A stretch of 64,000 nucleotides of DNA from an uncultured Bacteroidales bacterium (GTDB lineage: Bacteria > Bacteroidota > Bacteroidia > Bacteroidales > Paludibacteraceae): the NCBI GenBank assembly GCA_946411385.1, contig CAMKDV010000012.1, positions 37,758-101,757 of the forward strand, written 5' to 3'. Made by a program: the position numbers and the translations under genes. The notes beneath the pieces were generated by a model. It was not told the DNA's origin and did no database searches. It was given only the letters and a program-made list of their open reading frames with translations. Shown one piece after another: positions 1 through 9,795 of the stretch (position 1 is its first letter; every line of letters begins with the position of its first letter).

Positions 1-978
1 CCGGCTGAATTGTATGTGGAGCGTCACATGGTGGATACGCTCGTTTATCGCGAGGAGATGGACGAAGTGCTGCGCGTCATGAGTGGCACGAAGGATTACA
101 AGCTGATGACCACCTCCAAACTCAATCAGGTGGAGCGCTCCCAGAGCAAGGCACCCAACAAGATCGCTGTGCTCTATGCCGAAGGAACGATCATGGGTGA
201 CGATGGCGAGGGCATAACCGCTAAAGAGATCCTCAAGCAGATGAAAAAGATCAGCAAGGACGAAAAAGTGAAAGCCGTCGTCTTCCGCGTGAACAGTCCC
301 GGCGGTAGCGCCGACGCCAGCGAGGAGATCTGGCATGGCGTGAAGACGCTGCAAGCCAAAGGATTGCCGGTAGTAGTGAGTATGGGCGACCTGGCGGCCT
401 CGGGCGGCTACTATATCTCGTGCGGCGCTGACTACATCTACGCCGAACCCACCACGCTCACAGGCTCGATTGGCATCTTCGGCACTATTCCCAATGTAAA
501 AAAACTGCGTGAGAAACTCGGGTTGGATATGGATGGAGTAGGCACGAACAAACATGCCCTGATGGAGGTGGAGATGATCACGCAAGGCATGAACAGCGAG
601 GAGACCGCCATGATGCAAGCGATGATTGAGCGCGGTTACGACCTCTTCACCCGCCGTTGTGCCGAAGGCAGAAAGATGACGCAAGACGACATCAAGAAGA
701 TTGCCGAAGGACGCGTATGGCTGGGCAAGGATGCGCTGGGCATAGGGCTGGTGGACGAACTGGGCAACATCGATGCTGCCATCGCCAAAGCTGCCGAACT
801 GGCGCAGGTGGAGGAATATGCCATCGAGTATTACCCCGAAGCAGTCGACCAGATGCAAGAGATGATAAAGATGTTCTATGGCGACCAGAGCGACGAAGAG
901 AAACTCATCGCACGTGTCAAGACCCTGGCTAAGGAGCCGAAAGTATTGATGATCATGGAACCGGTAACGATAAGGTGA
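1..978 (+). CDS. sppA: Signal peptide peptidase SppA, 5'-truncated by window edge
   Basis: C-terminal part of an S49-family protease that degrades leftover signal peptides at the inner membrane. The frame is open from base 1, so the real start lies outside the window. Seen directly: the S49 core with VNSPGGS near residue 95 and [10 protein letters not shown] near residue 130, whose serine is the expected nucleophile, then [10 protein letters not shown]. In the long SppA form the catalytic lysine sits in the N-terminal repeat, which is not visible here. The stop TGA lies at the first unit of a GTGAAAGG repeat tract that runs into lpxK. The pair sppA-lpxK on one strand suggests co-transcription. 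Family call is firm. Confidence 0.93.
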   Translation, partial: PAELYVERHMVDTLVYREEMDEVLRVMSGTKDYKLMTTSKLNQVERSQSKAPNKIAVLYAEGTIMGDDGEGITAKEILKQMKKISKDEKVKAVVFRVNSPGGSADASEEIWHGVKTLQAKGLPVVVSMGDLAASGGYYISCGADYIYAEPTTLTGSIGIFGTIPNVKKLREKLGLDMDGVGTNKHALMEVEMITQGMNSEETAMMQAMIERGYDLFTRRCAEGRKMTQDDIKKIAEGRVWLGKDALGIGLVDELGNIDAAIAKAAELAQVEEYAIEYYPEAVDQMQEMIKMFYGDQSDEEKLIARVKTLAKEPKVLMIMEPVTIR

Positions 979-1061
979 AAGGTGAAAGGTGAAAAGTGAA
1001 AATTGAAAGGTGAAAGGTGAAAATTGAAAGGTGAAAGGTGAAAATTGAAAGGTGAAAGGTA
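973..1061. repeat. Short-word tandem repeat, family A (GTGAAAGG / GTGAAAATTGAAAGG)
   Basis: About 90 bp of nearly pure GTGAAAGG, GTGAAAAG and AAATTGAAAGG units fill the gap between sppA and lpxK. The tract contributes the sppA stop codon (TGA) at its left end and the lpxK GTG start codon at its right end. Related tracts recur at 30.9, 51.0, 54.4, 54.7, 55.0, 57.1 and 62.6 kb. Confidence 0.9.
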
Positions 1062-2104
1062 ACTGGCGTTGGATAGGAGCACCGTTGGCGGTACTGTACG
1101 GCGGCGTGATTAGTCTCAGACACTTGCTGTTTGACGAACATCTGCTGCGCTCGTATACGCCGCGTATCCCCACCATCTGTGTGGGGAACATTGCCGTGGG
1201 CGGTACCGGCAAGACGCCGATGGTGGAGTACCTCATCCGCCTGTTGCAAGACAAATACAAGGTGGCAGTACTCTCGCGCGGCTACAAACGCCGTACACAC
1301 GGCTTCATCTTGGTAGACGACAGTGCCACAGCCCTCACCATTGGCGACGAGCCGATGCAGATACACACAAAGTTCCCCAACGTCATGGTGGCTGTATGCG
1401 AAGATCGTGCGCATGGCATCAAGCGCCTGGAGCGGATGGCCGACAAGCCGGATGTGGTGGTGCTGGACGATGCCTACCAGCATCGGGGCGTCACCTGCGG
1501 ACTGACTATCGTGCTAACGGCGTTCAACAACCTGTATGTGAACGACCATCTGCTGCCTTGGGGCAACCTGCGCGATGTGCCGTTCCGCGTATCGAAAGCC
1601 AACATCGTGGTCGTAACCAAGTGTCCGGATACGATGCGCCCGATAGACAAGCGCGTGGCTGACAACAGCTTGCGCCTGGCTACCTTCCAGCATCTGTTCT
1701 TCTCGCGCATGCAGTACGAGCCAGTGGATATCCCCGGACTGCCGCTCGTTGTGACCTGCATAGCCCATCCGGAATATATGATCGACCGCATACAGGAGCT
1801 CTATCCGCAGGCGGAAGCCATCACCTTTGCCGACCATCATGCCTTCTCGCGAAGCGATATCGAGAAGATCGTCAGCAAGGCGAAAGACTATATGTGCGTC
1901 GTTACCACCGAGAAAGATTACCAGCGCATTATGCTCACCGACCTGCCCGAGCGACTGAACCGTCCGATCATCCCTCTGCCCATCCGTCTGACCATCGACA
2001 GCGAGGCTACAGACTCGATGGATGATGTGGTGCTGACGTATGTGCGCGAGAGCATCAATGCCCAATCAGCCTCCGGCAAAAATAAGGGCGGCAAAAGCAA
2101 ATAA
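1052..2104 (+). CDS. lpxK: Tetraacyldisaccharide 4'-kinase LpxK (lipid A)
   Basis: Phosphorylates the 4' position of the lipid A disaccharide precursor at the inner membrane, the sixth step of the Raetz pathway. The N-terminal membrane-associated helix is followed by the P-loop GGTGKT at residues 50-55 and the conserved VLDDAYQHR segment near residue 136. At 350 aa it has the usual family length. The only usable upstream start is GTG at 1052, because an in-frame TGA precedes it at 1046. That GTG and the next codons come from the repeat tract, so the start is supplied by repeat DNA. It is followed by an MsbA-like exporter, which fits lipid A assembly and flipping. Confidence 0.93.
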   Translation: MKGNWRWIGAPLAVLYGGVISLRHLLFDEHLLRSYTPRIPTICVGNIAVGGTGKTPMVEYLIRLLQDKYKVAVLSRGYKRRTHGFILVDDSATALTIGDEPMQIHTKFPNVMVAVCEDRAHGIKRLERMADKPDVVVLDDAYQHRGVTCGLTIVLTAFNNLYVNDHLLPWGNLRDVPFRVSKANIVVVTKCPDTMRPIDKRVADNSLRLATFQHLFFSRMQYEPVDIPGLPLVVTCIAHPEYMIDRIQELYPQAEAITFADHHAFSRSDIEKIVSKAKDYMCVVTTEKDYQRIMLTDLPERLNRPIIPLPIRLTIDSEATDSMDDVVLTYVRESINAQSASGKNKGGKSK

Positions 2105-2152
2105 TCAATCCATCACAAATCAAAATTACAAATCACAAATCACAAATCATAA
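2105..2152. repeat. Short-word repeat, family B (CACAAATCA-type)
   Basis: The 48-bp lpxK-msbA spacer is made of CATCACAAATCA, AAATTACAAATCA and CACAAATCA words, related to the larger ATGACAA tract at 55161-55263. No other signal was seen in it. Confidence 0.75.
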
Positions 2153-4045
2153 ATGTCCTTCCTTTCCCTCATCCGACGCTTTGCCCGTCCGTACCGCGGC
2201 TTGGTAGTGCTGAACTTGATGTTCAACCTGCTGTCTACCATCCTCTCGCTGTTCTCGTTCGCAGCCATCATCCCTGTGCTGCGTATCTTGTTCGGCATAA
2301 GCTCGGTGGATGTGACGTACGTGCCGTTGTCCGGCGCGATGCGTTTGGATGTGTGGCTCACCACCGCCAAGGACAATATGTACTACCTGCTATCGGAGCA
2401 GATCAACCATTATGGCGGAGGTACGGTACTGGCCATGCTCGGATTGTTTCTGGCGCTGATGACCGGACTGAAATGCCTGACTGCCTGGCTGGCAAACTAC
2501 TATATGGTACCCATCCGTACGGGCGTGTTGCGCGACCTGCGCAAGCAGCTTTACGACAAGATAGTATCCCTGCCTATCGGCTATTTTACCCAGGAAAAGA
2601 AAGGTGATGTGCTCTCACGCATGACCAACGATGTGAACGAGGTAGAAGCAAGCATCATGTCGGCGCTGGATGTGCTGTTCAAGGACCCGATCATGATTAC
2701 CGTCTATCTGCTTACGCTCTTTGTCATCAGTTGGCGGCTGACCTTATTCGTGCTGATCTTGCTGCCCTTAGCCGGCTGGCTGATAGGTCGCATCGGACGA
2801 AGCCTCAAGCGTGCCTCCAAGCGCGGACAGGAGCAGACGGCAGACATCCTCTCGCAGATAGAAGAGACGCTCTCCGGTCTGCGCGTGGTGAAAGCGTTCA
2901 ATGCCGAGCAAAAACTCCGCGCACGCTTTGACCGCCTCATCAACGATACACGCCTCACCTTCAACCGCATCAACCGCCGTTATTATCTGGCGCACCCCGT
3001 ATCGGAGTTCCTCGGTACGTGCCTCATAGCTATCATCCTTTGGTTCGGAGGCGTACTCATCCTGAGCGAACATAGCACGATAGATGCCGCTACATTCATT
3101 TATTATCTGATCATCTTCTATTCGATCATCAACCCCGCGAAAGACCTGAGCAAAGCCGGCTATTCCATCCGCAAAGGTACTGCCTCGTTGGAGCGTATCG
3201 ACAAGATTCTGGCCGTCCAATCTACCATCCTTGAAGCTGCTGACGCTCATTCCATTAGCGCTCTGAACGAGGCGATATGCTACGAACATATATCGTTCGG
3301 CTATACGCCGGAAAGGCTTGTGCTACAGGATATTGACCTCACCATCCGCAAAGGGCAGGTGGTAGCGCTGGTAGGGCAGTCGGGTAGCGGCAAGACCACC
3401 CTGGCAGATCTCTTGCCACGCTTCTACGATGTGCAACAAGGATGCATCACCATCGATGGCACGGATATACGTCAGCTGCGTCTGCGTGACCTGCGCGAAA
3501 TGATAGGTTATGTCAACCAGGATGCCATCCTCTTCAACGACACGATATACAACAACATCACTTTCGGCGTGGATACCTCGCTGCCCGCGCCTGATGGCAT
3601 GAGTTGGCAACAAGCCGTGGAACGAGCCGCGAGCATAGCCAATGCGCATGATTTTATCATGGCAACAGAGCAAGGCTATCAGACCGTCATTGGCGACCGT
3701 GGCGCACGCCTGTCAGGCGGTCAACGTCAGCGTATCAGCATAGCTCGCGCTATACTGAAAAACCCGCCGATCTTGTTACTTGATGAGGCAACATCGGCAT
3801 TAGACACAGAGTCGGAGAAACTTGTACAGGAGGCATTGGAACATCTGATGCAAGACCGTACGACGCTCGTCATCGCGCATCGCCTGTCCACCGTCCGTCA
3901 TGCAGATACAATCTGTGTGCTACACGAAGGATGCATCGTAGAGCAGGGACGCCACGACGATCTACTTCGGCGTAACGGATATTATAGGCGTCTTACCGAC
4001 ATGCAGGCAGATAGCTCCCGCAACGAAGACGCTCAACACGCCTAA
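2153..4045 (+). CDS. msbA: ABC transporter, MsbA-like lipid A flippase
   Basis: A 630-aa half-transporter with an N-terminal six-helix membrane domain (about residues 1-340) and a C-terminal ATPase domain. Seen: Walker A GQSGSGKTT near residue 407, signature LSGGQRQRIS near 519, Walker B ILLLDEATSAL near 540 and the switch-loop region VIAHRLSTV. Type I ABC exporters of this length next to lpxK are usually lipid A or lipopolysaccharide core flippases, so the substrate is inferred from context. The last 84 bp overlap the 3' end of the convergent PAP2 gene on the other strand. A multidrug exporter cannot be excluded from sequence alone. Confidence 0.85.
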   Translation: MSFLSLIRRFARPYRGLVVLNLMFNLLSTILSLFSFAAIIPVLRILFGISSVDVTYVPLSGAMRLDVWLTTAKDNMYYLLSEQINHYGGGTVLAMLGLFLALMTGLKCLTAWLANYYMVPIRTGVLRDLRKQLYDKIVSLPIGYFTQEKKGDVLSRMTNDVNEVEASIMSALDVLFKDPIMITVYLLTLFVISWRLTLFVLILLPLAGWLIGRIGRSLKRASKRGQEQTADILSQIEETLSGLRVVKAFNAEQKLRARFDRLINDTRLTFNRINRRYYLAHPVSEFLGTCLIAIILWFGGVLILSEHSTIDAATFIYYLIIFYSIINPAKDLSKAGYSIRKGTASLERIDKILAVQSTILEAADAHSISALNEAICYEHISFGYTPERLVLQDIDLTIRKGQVVALVGQSGSGKTTLADLLPRFYDVQQGCITIDGTDIRQLRLRDLREMIGYVNQDAILFNDTIYNNITFGVDTSLPAPDGMSWQQAVERAASIANAHDFIMATEQGYQTVIGDRGARLSGGQRQRISIARAILKNPPILLLDEATSALDTESEKLVQEALEHLMQDRTTLVIAHRLSTVRHADTICVLHEGCIVEQGRHDDLLRRNGYYRRLTDMQADSSRNEDAQHA

Positions 4046-4672
4046 GATCATGCCAGCAAGCACATCCAAGGCGAAATGTTGACTGAGATAAATGCGTGAA
4101 TATGAGCATATTGCTGCTACCAAAAACAGCAATACCTGCACCGTGATGCTCACCACCGTAGGCAACACCTTTCTTTGATTGGAAGGTGTTGTTTTTTCTG
4201 TCCCTTTCCATTTCTCAAGGTAATAGGTGCACACCGCGCATAGGGCAAGTGCCATACAGAAATAGGTGGTGGTGTGTCCGGAAGGAAAACTGAGGTAATG
4301 ATTCATCTTGACGCCCTCGGTAAGGGGCAGACTGATGTCGGGCATGTTCTCGGCAAACCATGTGAGTGGCCGTGGTGCACGAACGATATGCTTAAGGGCC
4401 TGCACAAAACCCGTGGACAGCAGCAGACTGCCCGTGACAAACAATCCAATCCGCCAACGCCAGATGAGGAGGATGACGCACAAGACGTACGGCAGCCAGT
4501 TGACCAGATCGGACAGTACGGGCATCAACGTATCCAGAAAAGCCGTGTGATGGTCGCAGAGCTCAAGGTGCAGCGCACCCTTGTCTACCGCACAAATAGC
4601 AATGCCCAGCAACAGGCACAAACATGCCCATAACCCCAAAAAAACGGCATTATAACGTAGCATCACGCGCAT
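3962..4672 (-). CDS. PAP2-family membrane phosphatase
   Basis: A 236-aa polytopic protein with the three PAP2 signature blocks: KHIVRAPRPL (residues 94-103), SFPSGH (128-133) and SRIYLSQHFALD (192-203), including the catalytic histidines. About six membrane helices are visible. Such enzymes hydrolyse undecaprenyl diphosphate, phosphatidylglycerophosphate or lipid A phosphates; the substrate here is unknown. Its ATG overlaps the stop of the upstream nuclease gene as TAATG, so the two are translationally linked. Its 3' end runs 84 bp into the convergent msbA-like gene. Confidence 0.85.
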   Translation of the reverse strand: MRVMLRYNAVFLGLWACLCLLLGIAICAVDKGALHLELCDHHTAFLDTLMPVLSDLVNWLPYVLCVILLIWRWRIGLFVTGSLLLSTGFVQALKHIVRAPRPLTWFAENMPDISLPLTEGVKMNHYLSFPSGHTTTYFCMALALCAVCTYYLEKWKGTEKTTPSNQRKVLPTVVSITVQVLLFLVAAICSYSRIYLSQHFALDVLAGMILGVLSVFVAGAICLHVGKTPIISVTPK

Positions 4673-6138
4673 TATTGTATACCTAATACACTATACGTCT
4701 TATTGCCACGAACGATATAGATATGTCCGTCGCGTACAATCTTGCTTGGACGGTCGCTATCGTGGATGTCGGCGATGGCTGTACCAGGGTTGTCTTCGGG
4801 TAGCGGCTTGAGCAGATACAACTCTTGCATGCACGCACGTTTGCTCGTGCTGCCGCCTACCGAAAGGATACGTATCGAGGTCGTTCCCACAGGGATAGGC
4901 GTAGTGTAGTACACCTCGTTGCGGGTCTCTTGCACTACGGTCTCTTGGATTGTGCGGATAAGCACGTCGTTGGCATAGATCTCCAGCTTATAGCTTGTGG
5001 CACTATTGTACGGCGATGCGCGGAAAATGAGCACGGTACTGTCCGTGGTGTTCAATCCGCTAAAGGAAATCTCGCCGTCGGTATTGCTTTTACCCATCGT
5101 GATCGATGATGTGCCGTTGGATTGGATGCCGCTGTTGGCGCTACCTCCCGGGATGGCATTCACGAGCGCCGCCGTGATGGCAGGCAGACTGATAAGCGTG
5201 TCGTAGCATATGCAGGGCAGTACCGTAGGCTGGTATTCGTAGCAAGCGGCTGTGCCGTAGGTGCAACTGAGCGAGTCCATGACGATGGCCCGGCCTTTCT
5301 TGCTGCCCCATATATATTCCACCAACTCAGGATAGTCGATGTAGGGATTGCGGTTGTGCTGGATAGAGGAGATAGCTTCCGCGCGGCAAAGTTCCTTTTC
5401 GCTGACAGGGTCTGCTCGATGCCAGTCGAGCAACACCTGCTGGATAGCCGGAGAGAACATCAGATAGCTGTTGTTATTGATATACTCAGCATAAGCCGTC
5501 CAGGTCAGATCCTCGTAGGCGGTGGCTATATAGAAATAGGCACGTGCAAAATCACCTCGGTATTCCGGCGCAGGTTCGAAGCAGATATAACCGTAGCCGG
5601 ACGAAGTGGCTTTATCCATACGGAAAGAGCCGTTGTCGAACTTGTCACCTTTCTTTACATGTCCCGGCGCATAGTTGCTCTTCTGACTATTGGCACGCTG
5701 GTCGGACGGGTTGAGGTGATAGAGATCCTTGTAGGCATCGTTGACCGTTCCTCCCCACCACGACTTAGGCAAACAATGTTCGATATTGAGCGAACAGCCC
5801 GACTCACCTTGCTTGTTGGGGAAATAACGCTGACTGTTGGAGTACATATCCCATATACTGCCGTCCTCACGGATGTCCGTCAGCGGAAAAGCCTGCCATG
5901 TGCCAAAGGCCTTCAGGTCACCTGCCATCCACTCGGGCGGGTTGCTGGTACTATGGTACTGGTTCGTGCCGTACTCGTAGCGTACGCCGCCACGGCAGAT
6001 GAGGCTCAAGGTCGATTTCAGAATGGAGTCGCTCTTGCCTTGTATGCTGTCGTAGTATCCCGCAGGGATTGGTTCGGCACACAGATACACAGGCAACAAA
6101 GCTGCCAACAATACGATAGATAGGCGTGAGGTTTTCAT
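4672..6138 (-). CDS. Secreted endonuclease I family protein
   Basis: A 488-aa exported nuclease. The signal peptide (residues 1-21, ending YLCAE) is followed by an Endonuclease_1 domain with the His-metal core IEHCLPKSWW (histidine 121) and DLYHLNPSDQRANSQKSN (138-155). A beta-rich extension follows (about 300-440). The last 25 residues, with the pattern RDGHIYIVRGNKTY and ending in a short VLG motif, resemble the compact C-terminal tails of many Bacteroidales exported proteins and may be a type IX sorting tail. Likely role: extracellular DNA or RNA degradation. The nuclease call is firm; the secretion route is inferred. Confidence 0.88.
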   Translation of the reverse strand: MKTSRLSIVLLAALLPVYLCAEPIPAGYYDSIQGKSDSILKSTLSLICRGGVRYEYGTNQYHSTSNPPEWMAGDLKAFGTWQAFPLTDIREDGSIWDMYSNSQRYFPNKQGESGCSLNIEHCLPKSWWGGTVNDAYKDLYHLNPSDQRANSQKSNYAPGHVKKGDKFDNGSFRMDKATSSGYGYICFEPAPEYRGDFARAYFYIATAYEDLTWTAYAEYINNNSYLMFSPAIQQVLLDWHRADPVSEKELCRAEAISSIQHNRNPYIDYPELVEYIWGSKKGRAIVMDSLSCTYGTAACYEYQPTVLPCICYDTLISLPAITAALVNAIPGGSANSGIQSNGTSSITMGKSNTDGEISFSGLNTTDSTVLIFRASPYNSATSYKLEIYANDVLIRTIQETVVQETRNEVYYTTPIPVGTTSIRILSVGGSTSKRACMQELYLLKPLPEDNPGTAIADIHDSDRPSKIVRDGHIYIVRGNKTYSVLGIQ

Positions 6139-6148
6139 GGAATATGGG

Positions 6149-6192
6149 GTTAAGCGGTTAAACTGTTAAGCCGTTAAATCGTTAAGTTGTTA
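6149..6192. repeat. Short-word repeat, family D (GTTAAGC / GTTAAAC)
   Basis: Units of GTTAAGCG, GTTAAACT, GTTAAGCC, GTTAAATC and GTTAAGTT fill the nuclease-pssA gap and abut the TAA stop of pssA. Sister tracts lie at 57199-57251 and 60521-60570. Confidence 0.8.
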
Positions 6193-6912
6193 TTTCTTGG
6201 GTGCACAGAGGTTGGCTACCAGATACCATATGATGATAGCCGCTCCGCTGAACAGACCATAGTGGTAGTTATTGAGTAAACCTTCCAGTGTGCAACATAG
6301 AGCGATGAGCAGTACACAGCCGATGAGGAAGATGTAGCGCAGTTTGTTCTCTTTCCAACCGAGGTGCTTGAACTTGAGCGAGAACAGCGGCCATTCGCAA
6401 ACCAGCAGCACGCAGCTGACAGCCGCCACGGCAATCATTGCCCACGGCAGCCATTGTGCCCACGAAGCCATGTTGGGGAAGGTAGCAATCAGCGACGCCC
6501 AGAAGATGGCATTAGCCGGCGTAGCCAGGCCCAGGAACGAACCTGTCTGTCGCTCGTCGATATTGAACTTAGCCAGTCGGAGCGCCGAGAAGGCTGCCAT
6601 CACCAATGCGACAGCCGACCACCAGCCCCAACTGTAATTGCTCTGCTCGGTGGACAGACGGATAGCTTGCATCAGCATCACCGATGGTGCCAAGCCGAAG
6701 GTGATGCAATCTGCCAACGAGTCGATCTCCTTGCCGATGGGGTTCTTTACCTTTAGCGCACGGGCCGACAGCCCGTCAAAGAAGTCGAAAAACGCTCCCA
6801 GCAGTATCATGCCGAAGGCACAATGGAACAATCCCTCTGCTGCCAGCATCACAGCCAACGCGCCGCATAAGAGGTTGCAGCAGGTTATAATATTTGGAAT
6901 ATGACGCTTCAT
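6190..6912 (-). CDS. pssA: CDP-diacylglycerol-serine O-phosphatidyltransferase
   Basis: Integral membrane enzyme that makes phosphatidylserine, the precursor of phosphatidylethanolamine. The CDP-alcohol phosphotransferase signature DG(x2)AR(x8)G(x3)D(x3)D is intact, starting at DFFDGLSARA near residue 43. At 240 aa it is normal for the type II (membrane) enzyme and shows about eight hydrophobic helices. No phosphatidylserine decarboxylase gene is adjacent in this window. Confidence 0.92.
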   Translation of the reverse strand: MKRHIPNIITCCNLLCGALAVMLAAEGLFHCAFGMILLGAFFDFFDGLSARALKVKNPIGKEIDSLADCITFGLAPSVMLMQAIRLSTEQSNYSWGWWSAVALVMAAFSALRLAKFNIDERQTGSFLGLATPANAIFWASLIATFPNMASWAQWLPWAMIAVAAVSCVLLVCEWPLFSLKFKHLGWKENKLRYIFLIGCVLLIALCCTLEGLLNNYHYGLFSGAAIIIWYLVANLCAPKK

Positions 6913-6913
6913 G

Positions 6914-6949
6914 AGAATTACGAATTAAAAATTAAAAAATTAAAATTAT
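6914..6949. repeat. Short-word AT repeat (ATTACGAATTAAAAATTA)
   Basis: The spacer between pssA and valS consists of AATTACGAATTA, AAAATTAAAA words and includes the valS stop codon TAA. The same words recur at 58840-58872. Confidence 0.65.
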
Positions 6950-9636
6950 TTCCTCAGTTTAGCCAAGTTGTCCTCAATAGTGGCAATTCGTGCAAGGGCG
7001 TCGTGCTCTTTCTTGCGCTCCAGTTCGACAATCTCGGGTTTGGCGTTCTGTACGAAGCGTTCATTGCTCAGCTTGGCTTGTACGCCGCGAAGGAAACCTT
7101 GCTGGTGTTGCAGGTCTGCTTCCAGTTTCTTGATCTCCTCCTCCACATTGATGAAGGCATCCATCGGGATGGCAAACTCCGTCGTACCTACAATGAACTT
7201 GGCGGCGTTTCCGCCATTTGTCATTTGTGATTTGTCATTTGTGATTTTTACATTGGCAAGCTTTTCTACGAGGGCGTTAAGCTCTACCGGCGAGATAAGC
7301 GTCAGCTGCTCTTTCGGCGCAATGTTCTTGGAGGCACGTACGTTACGGATGCCTGCGATAATAGCTTTGAGCTCTTCGACTTCCTCAAGAATTTCTAGAT
7401 TTTCTTGGGTCTTTAGGGCTTCTAGTCGGCTAATCATGATGCTCTCGCCATCCTTGCGCTCATACAGGTTCTGCCAGAGCTCTTCAGTAATGAACGGCAT
7501 AAACGGATGCAGCAGTACGAGCAGACGCTCAAAGAATGCCAATGTTGCCTCGTACGTAGCGCGGTCGATAGGCTGCTGGTATGCAGGCTTGATCATCTCC
7601 AGATACCAGCCCGAGAACTCGTCGCAGTAGAGTTTGTAAATCTCCATCAGCGCCTCGCTCAAGCGGTACTTGCTGAACAGGTCGGCAATCTCGGTAGATG
7701 TCTTTTGCAGTTTGGCTTCGAACCACCGGATAGCATATTTGCTTGTCTCGGGCTGAGGAATGTCGGCAACCTCCAGACCTTTCATCATACGGAAGCAGTT
7801 CCATATCTTGTTGCAGAAGTTACGGCCCTGCTCACACAGGCTGTCATCGTAGAGGATGTCGTTGCCGGCGGGAGCCGAGAGCAATATACCCATTCTCACG
7901 CCGTCAGCACCATAGCGGGCAATCAGGTCGAGCGGGTCAGGACTGTTGCCGAGCGACTTCGACATCTTGCGTCCCAGTTTGTCACGTACGATGCCCGTGA
8001 AATATACATGCCGGAACGGCATCTTGCCTTGGTACTCGTAACCCGCCATGATCATTCTGGCTACCCAGAAGAAGATGATGTCCGGACCCGTAACCAGGTC
8101 GGCTGTGGGGTAGTAGTAGCTGAGTTCTTTGTTCTTCCATGTGCTGTTCTCCATCTCCTGTCCTTTCTCGATAAACAGGCTGATAGGCCACAGCCAGCTT
8201 GAGAACCATGTATCCAACGCACCTTCATCTTGCACTAAACGGGCTGTTGGCTTTTGGCCGTTGGCTGTTAGCATCTTTTGTGCCTCTTCGAGGCTTTCGG
8301 CTACGATGATCTTGTCTTCGGGATAGTTCTCCAGTCCGGTTTCGGCGAGCAGGTCAGCGTCGTAGTAAGCAGGTATACGATGTCCCCACCACAGTTGGCG
8401 CGAGATGCACCAGTCTTTGATGTTCTCCAGCCAGTTGCGGTAAGTATTCTTGTACTTGGTGGGGTAGAACACGATCTCGTCGTTCATTACCGGAGGCAGC
8501 GCTATGTCAGCAAAATGTTTCATGCGGATGAACCATTGCAGACTGAGCCGCGGCTCGATAGGTACGTTCGTACGCTCCGAATAGCCGACCTTGTTGTCGT
8601 AGTCCTCCACATGATCCATCAGCCCTGCTGTTTGCAGATCCTCTGCCATTGCTTTGCGGCAGTCGAAGCGGTCCATGCCGTGGAACTTCGCGCAGTTCTT
8701 CCTTATCTCCGGCTCGATGGTGTCGAGGTTGATATGTGCGTCCGGCGTGAAGATGTCGTAGGCAATCAGGTTGTGCTGCTGACCGAGCATATAGTCGTTC
8801 ACGTCGTGTGCCGGCGTCACTTTCAGGCAACCCGTACCGAAACCTATCTCCACATAACGGTCCTCGATGATAGGTATCTCACGCCCTACGATAGGTATGC
8901 GTACATGTTTACCGCGCAGCCACTGGTTCTTTTCCTCTTTTGGGTTGATGCATACAGCCACGTCGCCGAAGATTGTCTCCGGTCGAGTGGTAGCCACGAT
9001 GGCATATTTGCCAGGCTCTTCCACAACCTCGTATTTGAGGTAATAGAATTTCGAGTGCTCGTCATGATAGATCACTTCCTCGTCGCTAAGAGCCGTCTGG
9101 CGCTCAGGGTCCCAGTTCACCATGCGCAGACCGCGGTAGATGAGTCCTTTGCGGTAGAGGTCGCAGAAGACCGAGATGACTGCTTTGGAGCGCGTCTCGT
9201 CCATCGTGAAGGCAGTCCTGTCCCAATCGCACGAGCAGCCGAGCTTACGTAACTGCTTGAGGATGATACCTCCGTGCTCGTCTGTCCAGTCCCAGGCATG
9301 CTTGAGGAATTGCTCACGCGTCAGATCGCTCTTGTTGATGCCTTGCTCCTTGAGGCGCTTGATGACCTTGGCTTCAGTTGCTATAGATGCATGGTCCGTG
9401 CCCGGTACCCAGCAAGCGTTCTTGCCTTCCAGACGCGCACGACGAACCAGGATATCCTGTATAGTCTCGTTCAGCACATGTCCCATGTGGAGCACACCGG
9501 TAACATTGGGTGGAGGAATAACTACGGTAAACGGTTCGCGGCCGTCAGGCTCGCTGTGGAAAAGACGTTTGTCAAGCCAGTATTGATACCAACGGGCTTC
9601 AATGTCAGTAGGGTTGTATTTGGTTTCCATTGTCAA
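6946..9636 (-). CDS. valS: Valyl-tRNA synthetase
   Basis: Class Ia aminoacyl-tRNA synthetase, 896 aa, normal length. Seen: the HIGH-type motif LHMGHVLN near residue 49, an editing (CP1) region, KMSKS near residue 553, and a C-terminal coiled-coil tRNA arm. Two in-frame inserts match the short-word repeat families: TANGQKPTA near residue 460 (DNA at 8241-8272) and [10 protein letters not shown] near residue 800 (DNA at 7213-7249, just before the tRNA arm). Both sit at domain borders where an insert could be tolerated. The start could be either of two nearby ATGs; the first is used here. Confidence 0.96.
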   Translation of the reverse strand: MTMETKYNPTDIEARWYQYWLDKRLFHSEPDGREPFTVVIPPPNVTGVLHMGHVLNETIQDILVRRARLEGKNACWVPGTDHASIATEAKVIKRLKEQGINKSDLTREQFLKHAWDWTDEHGGIILKQLRKLGCSCDWDRTAFTMDETRSKAVISVFCDLYRKGLIYRGLRMVNWDPERQTALSDEEVIYHDEHSKFYYLKYEVVEEPGKYAIVATTRPETIFGDVAVCINPKEEKNQWLRGKHVRIPIVGREIPIIEDRYVEIGFGTGCLKVTPAHDVNDYMLGQQHNLIAYDIFTPDAHINLDTIEPEIRKNCAKFHGMDRFDCRKAMAEDLQTAGLMDHVEDYDNKVGYSERTNVPIEPRLSLQWFIRMKHFADIALPPVMNDEIVFYPTKYKNTYRNWLENIKDWCISRQLWWGHRIPAYYDADLLAETGLENYPEDKIIVAESLEEAQKMLTANGQKPTARLVQDEGALDTWFSSWLWPISLFIEKGQEMENSTWKNKELSYYYPTADLVTGPDIIFFWVARMIMAGYEYQGKMPFRHVYFTGIVRDKLGRKMSKSLGNSPDPLDLIARYGADGVRMGILLSAPAGNDILYDDSLCEQGRNFCNKIWNCFRMMKGLEVADIPQPETSKYAIRWFEAKLQKTSTEIADLFSKYRLSEALMEIYKLYCDEFSGWYLEMIKPAYQQPIDRATYEATLAFFERLLVLLHPFMPFITEELWQNLYERKDGESIMISRLEALKTQENLEILEEVEELKAIIAGIRNVRASKNIAPKEQLTLISPVELNALVEKLANVKITNDKSQMTNGGNAAKFIVGTTEFAIPMDAFINVEEEIKKLEADLQHQQGFLRGVQAKLSNERFVQNAKPEIVELERKKEHDALARIATIEDNLAKLRK

Positions 9637-9696
9637 TAATTTTTTCTAATGCATTATGCAAGAACGTCTAAAGACGTTACTTGTCGTACAAACGCA

Positions 9697-9704
9697 CAAA
9701 GTTA
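9697..9704 (-). promoter_or_regulatory. Promoter -7 box for valS (TAACTTTG)
   Basis: Reverse-strand TAACTTTG, with a TTTG box about 20 bp upstream, matches the Bacteroidota sigma-ABfr promoter. It lies about 60 bp before the valS ATG. A small hairpin (AACGTC/GACGTT) lies in the leader at 9662-9677. Confidence 0.7.
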
Positions 9705-9741
9705 CGAAAAATAATTGACATTTGCAAATATTTTCACAGAA

Positions 9742-9763
9742 AAAGACCGCCGAAACGGTCTTT
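9742..9763 (-). terminator. Intrinsic terminator after GH13 lipoprotein gene
   Basis: Stem AAAGACCG/CGGTCTTT with a 6-nt loop, read on the minus strand into a T-rich run. It sits about 35 bp past the stop of the upstream GH13 gene. Confidence 0.75.
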
Positions 9764-9795
9764 CTCTATAAAATTGAAATTGTACGTGCAAAATC

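Noticed and set aside
953..1483. Minus-strand open frame with FTFHLSIFTFHLS repeats
   Set aside because: It is the stop-free strand of the GTGAAAGG word repeat extended antisense to lpxK; no promoter or family signal.
5122..6123. Plus-strand 333-codon open frame
   Set aside because: Fully antisense to the endonuclease I gene, which has clear catalytic motifs; a GC-bias shadow.
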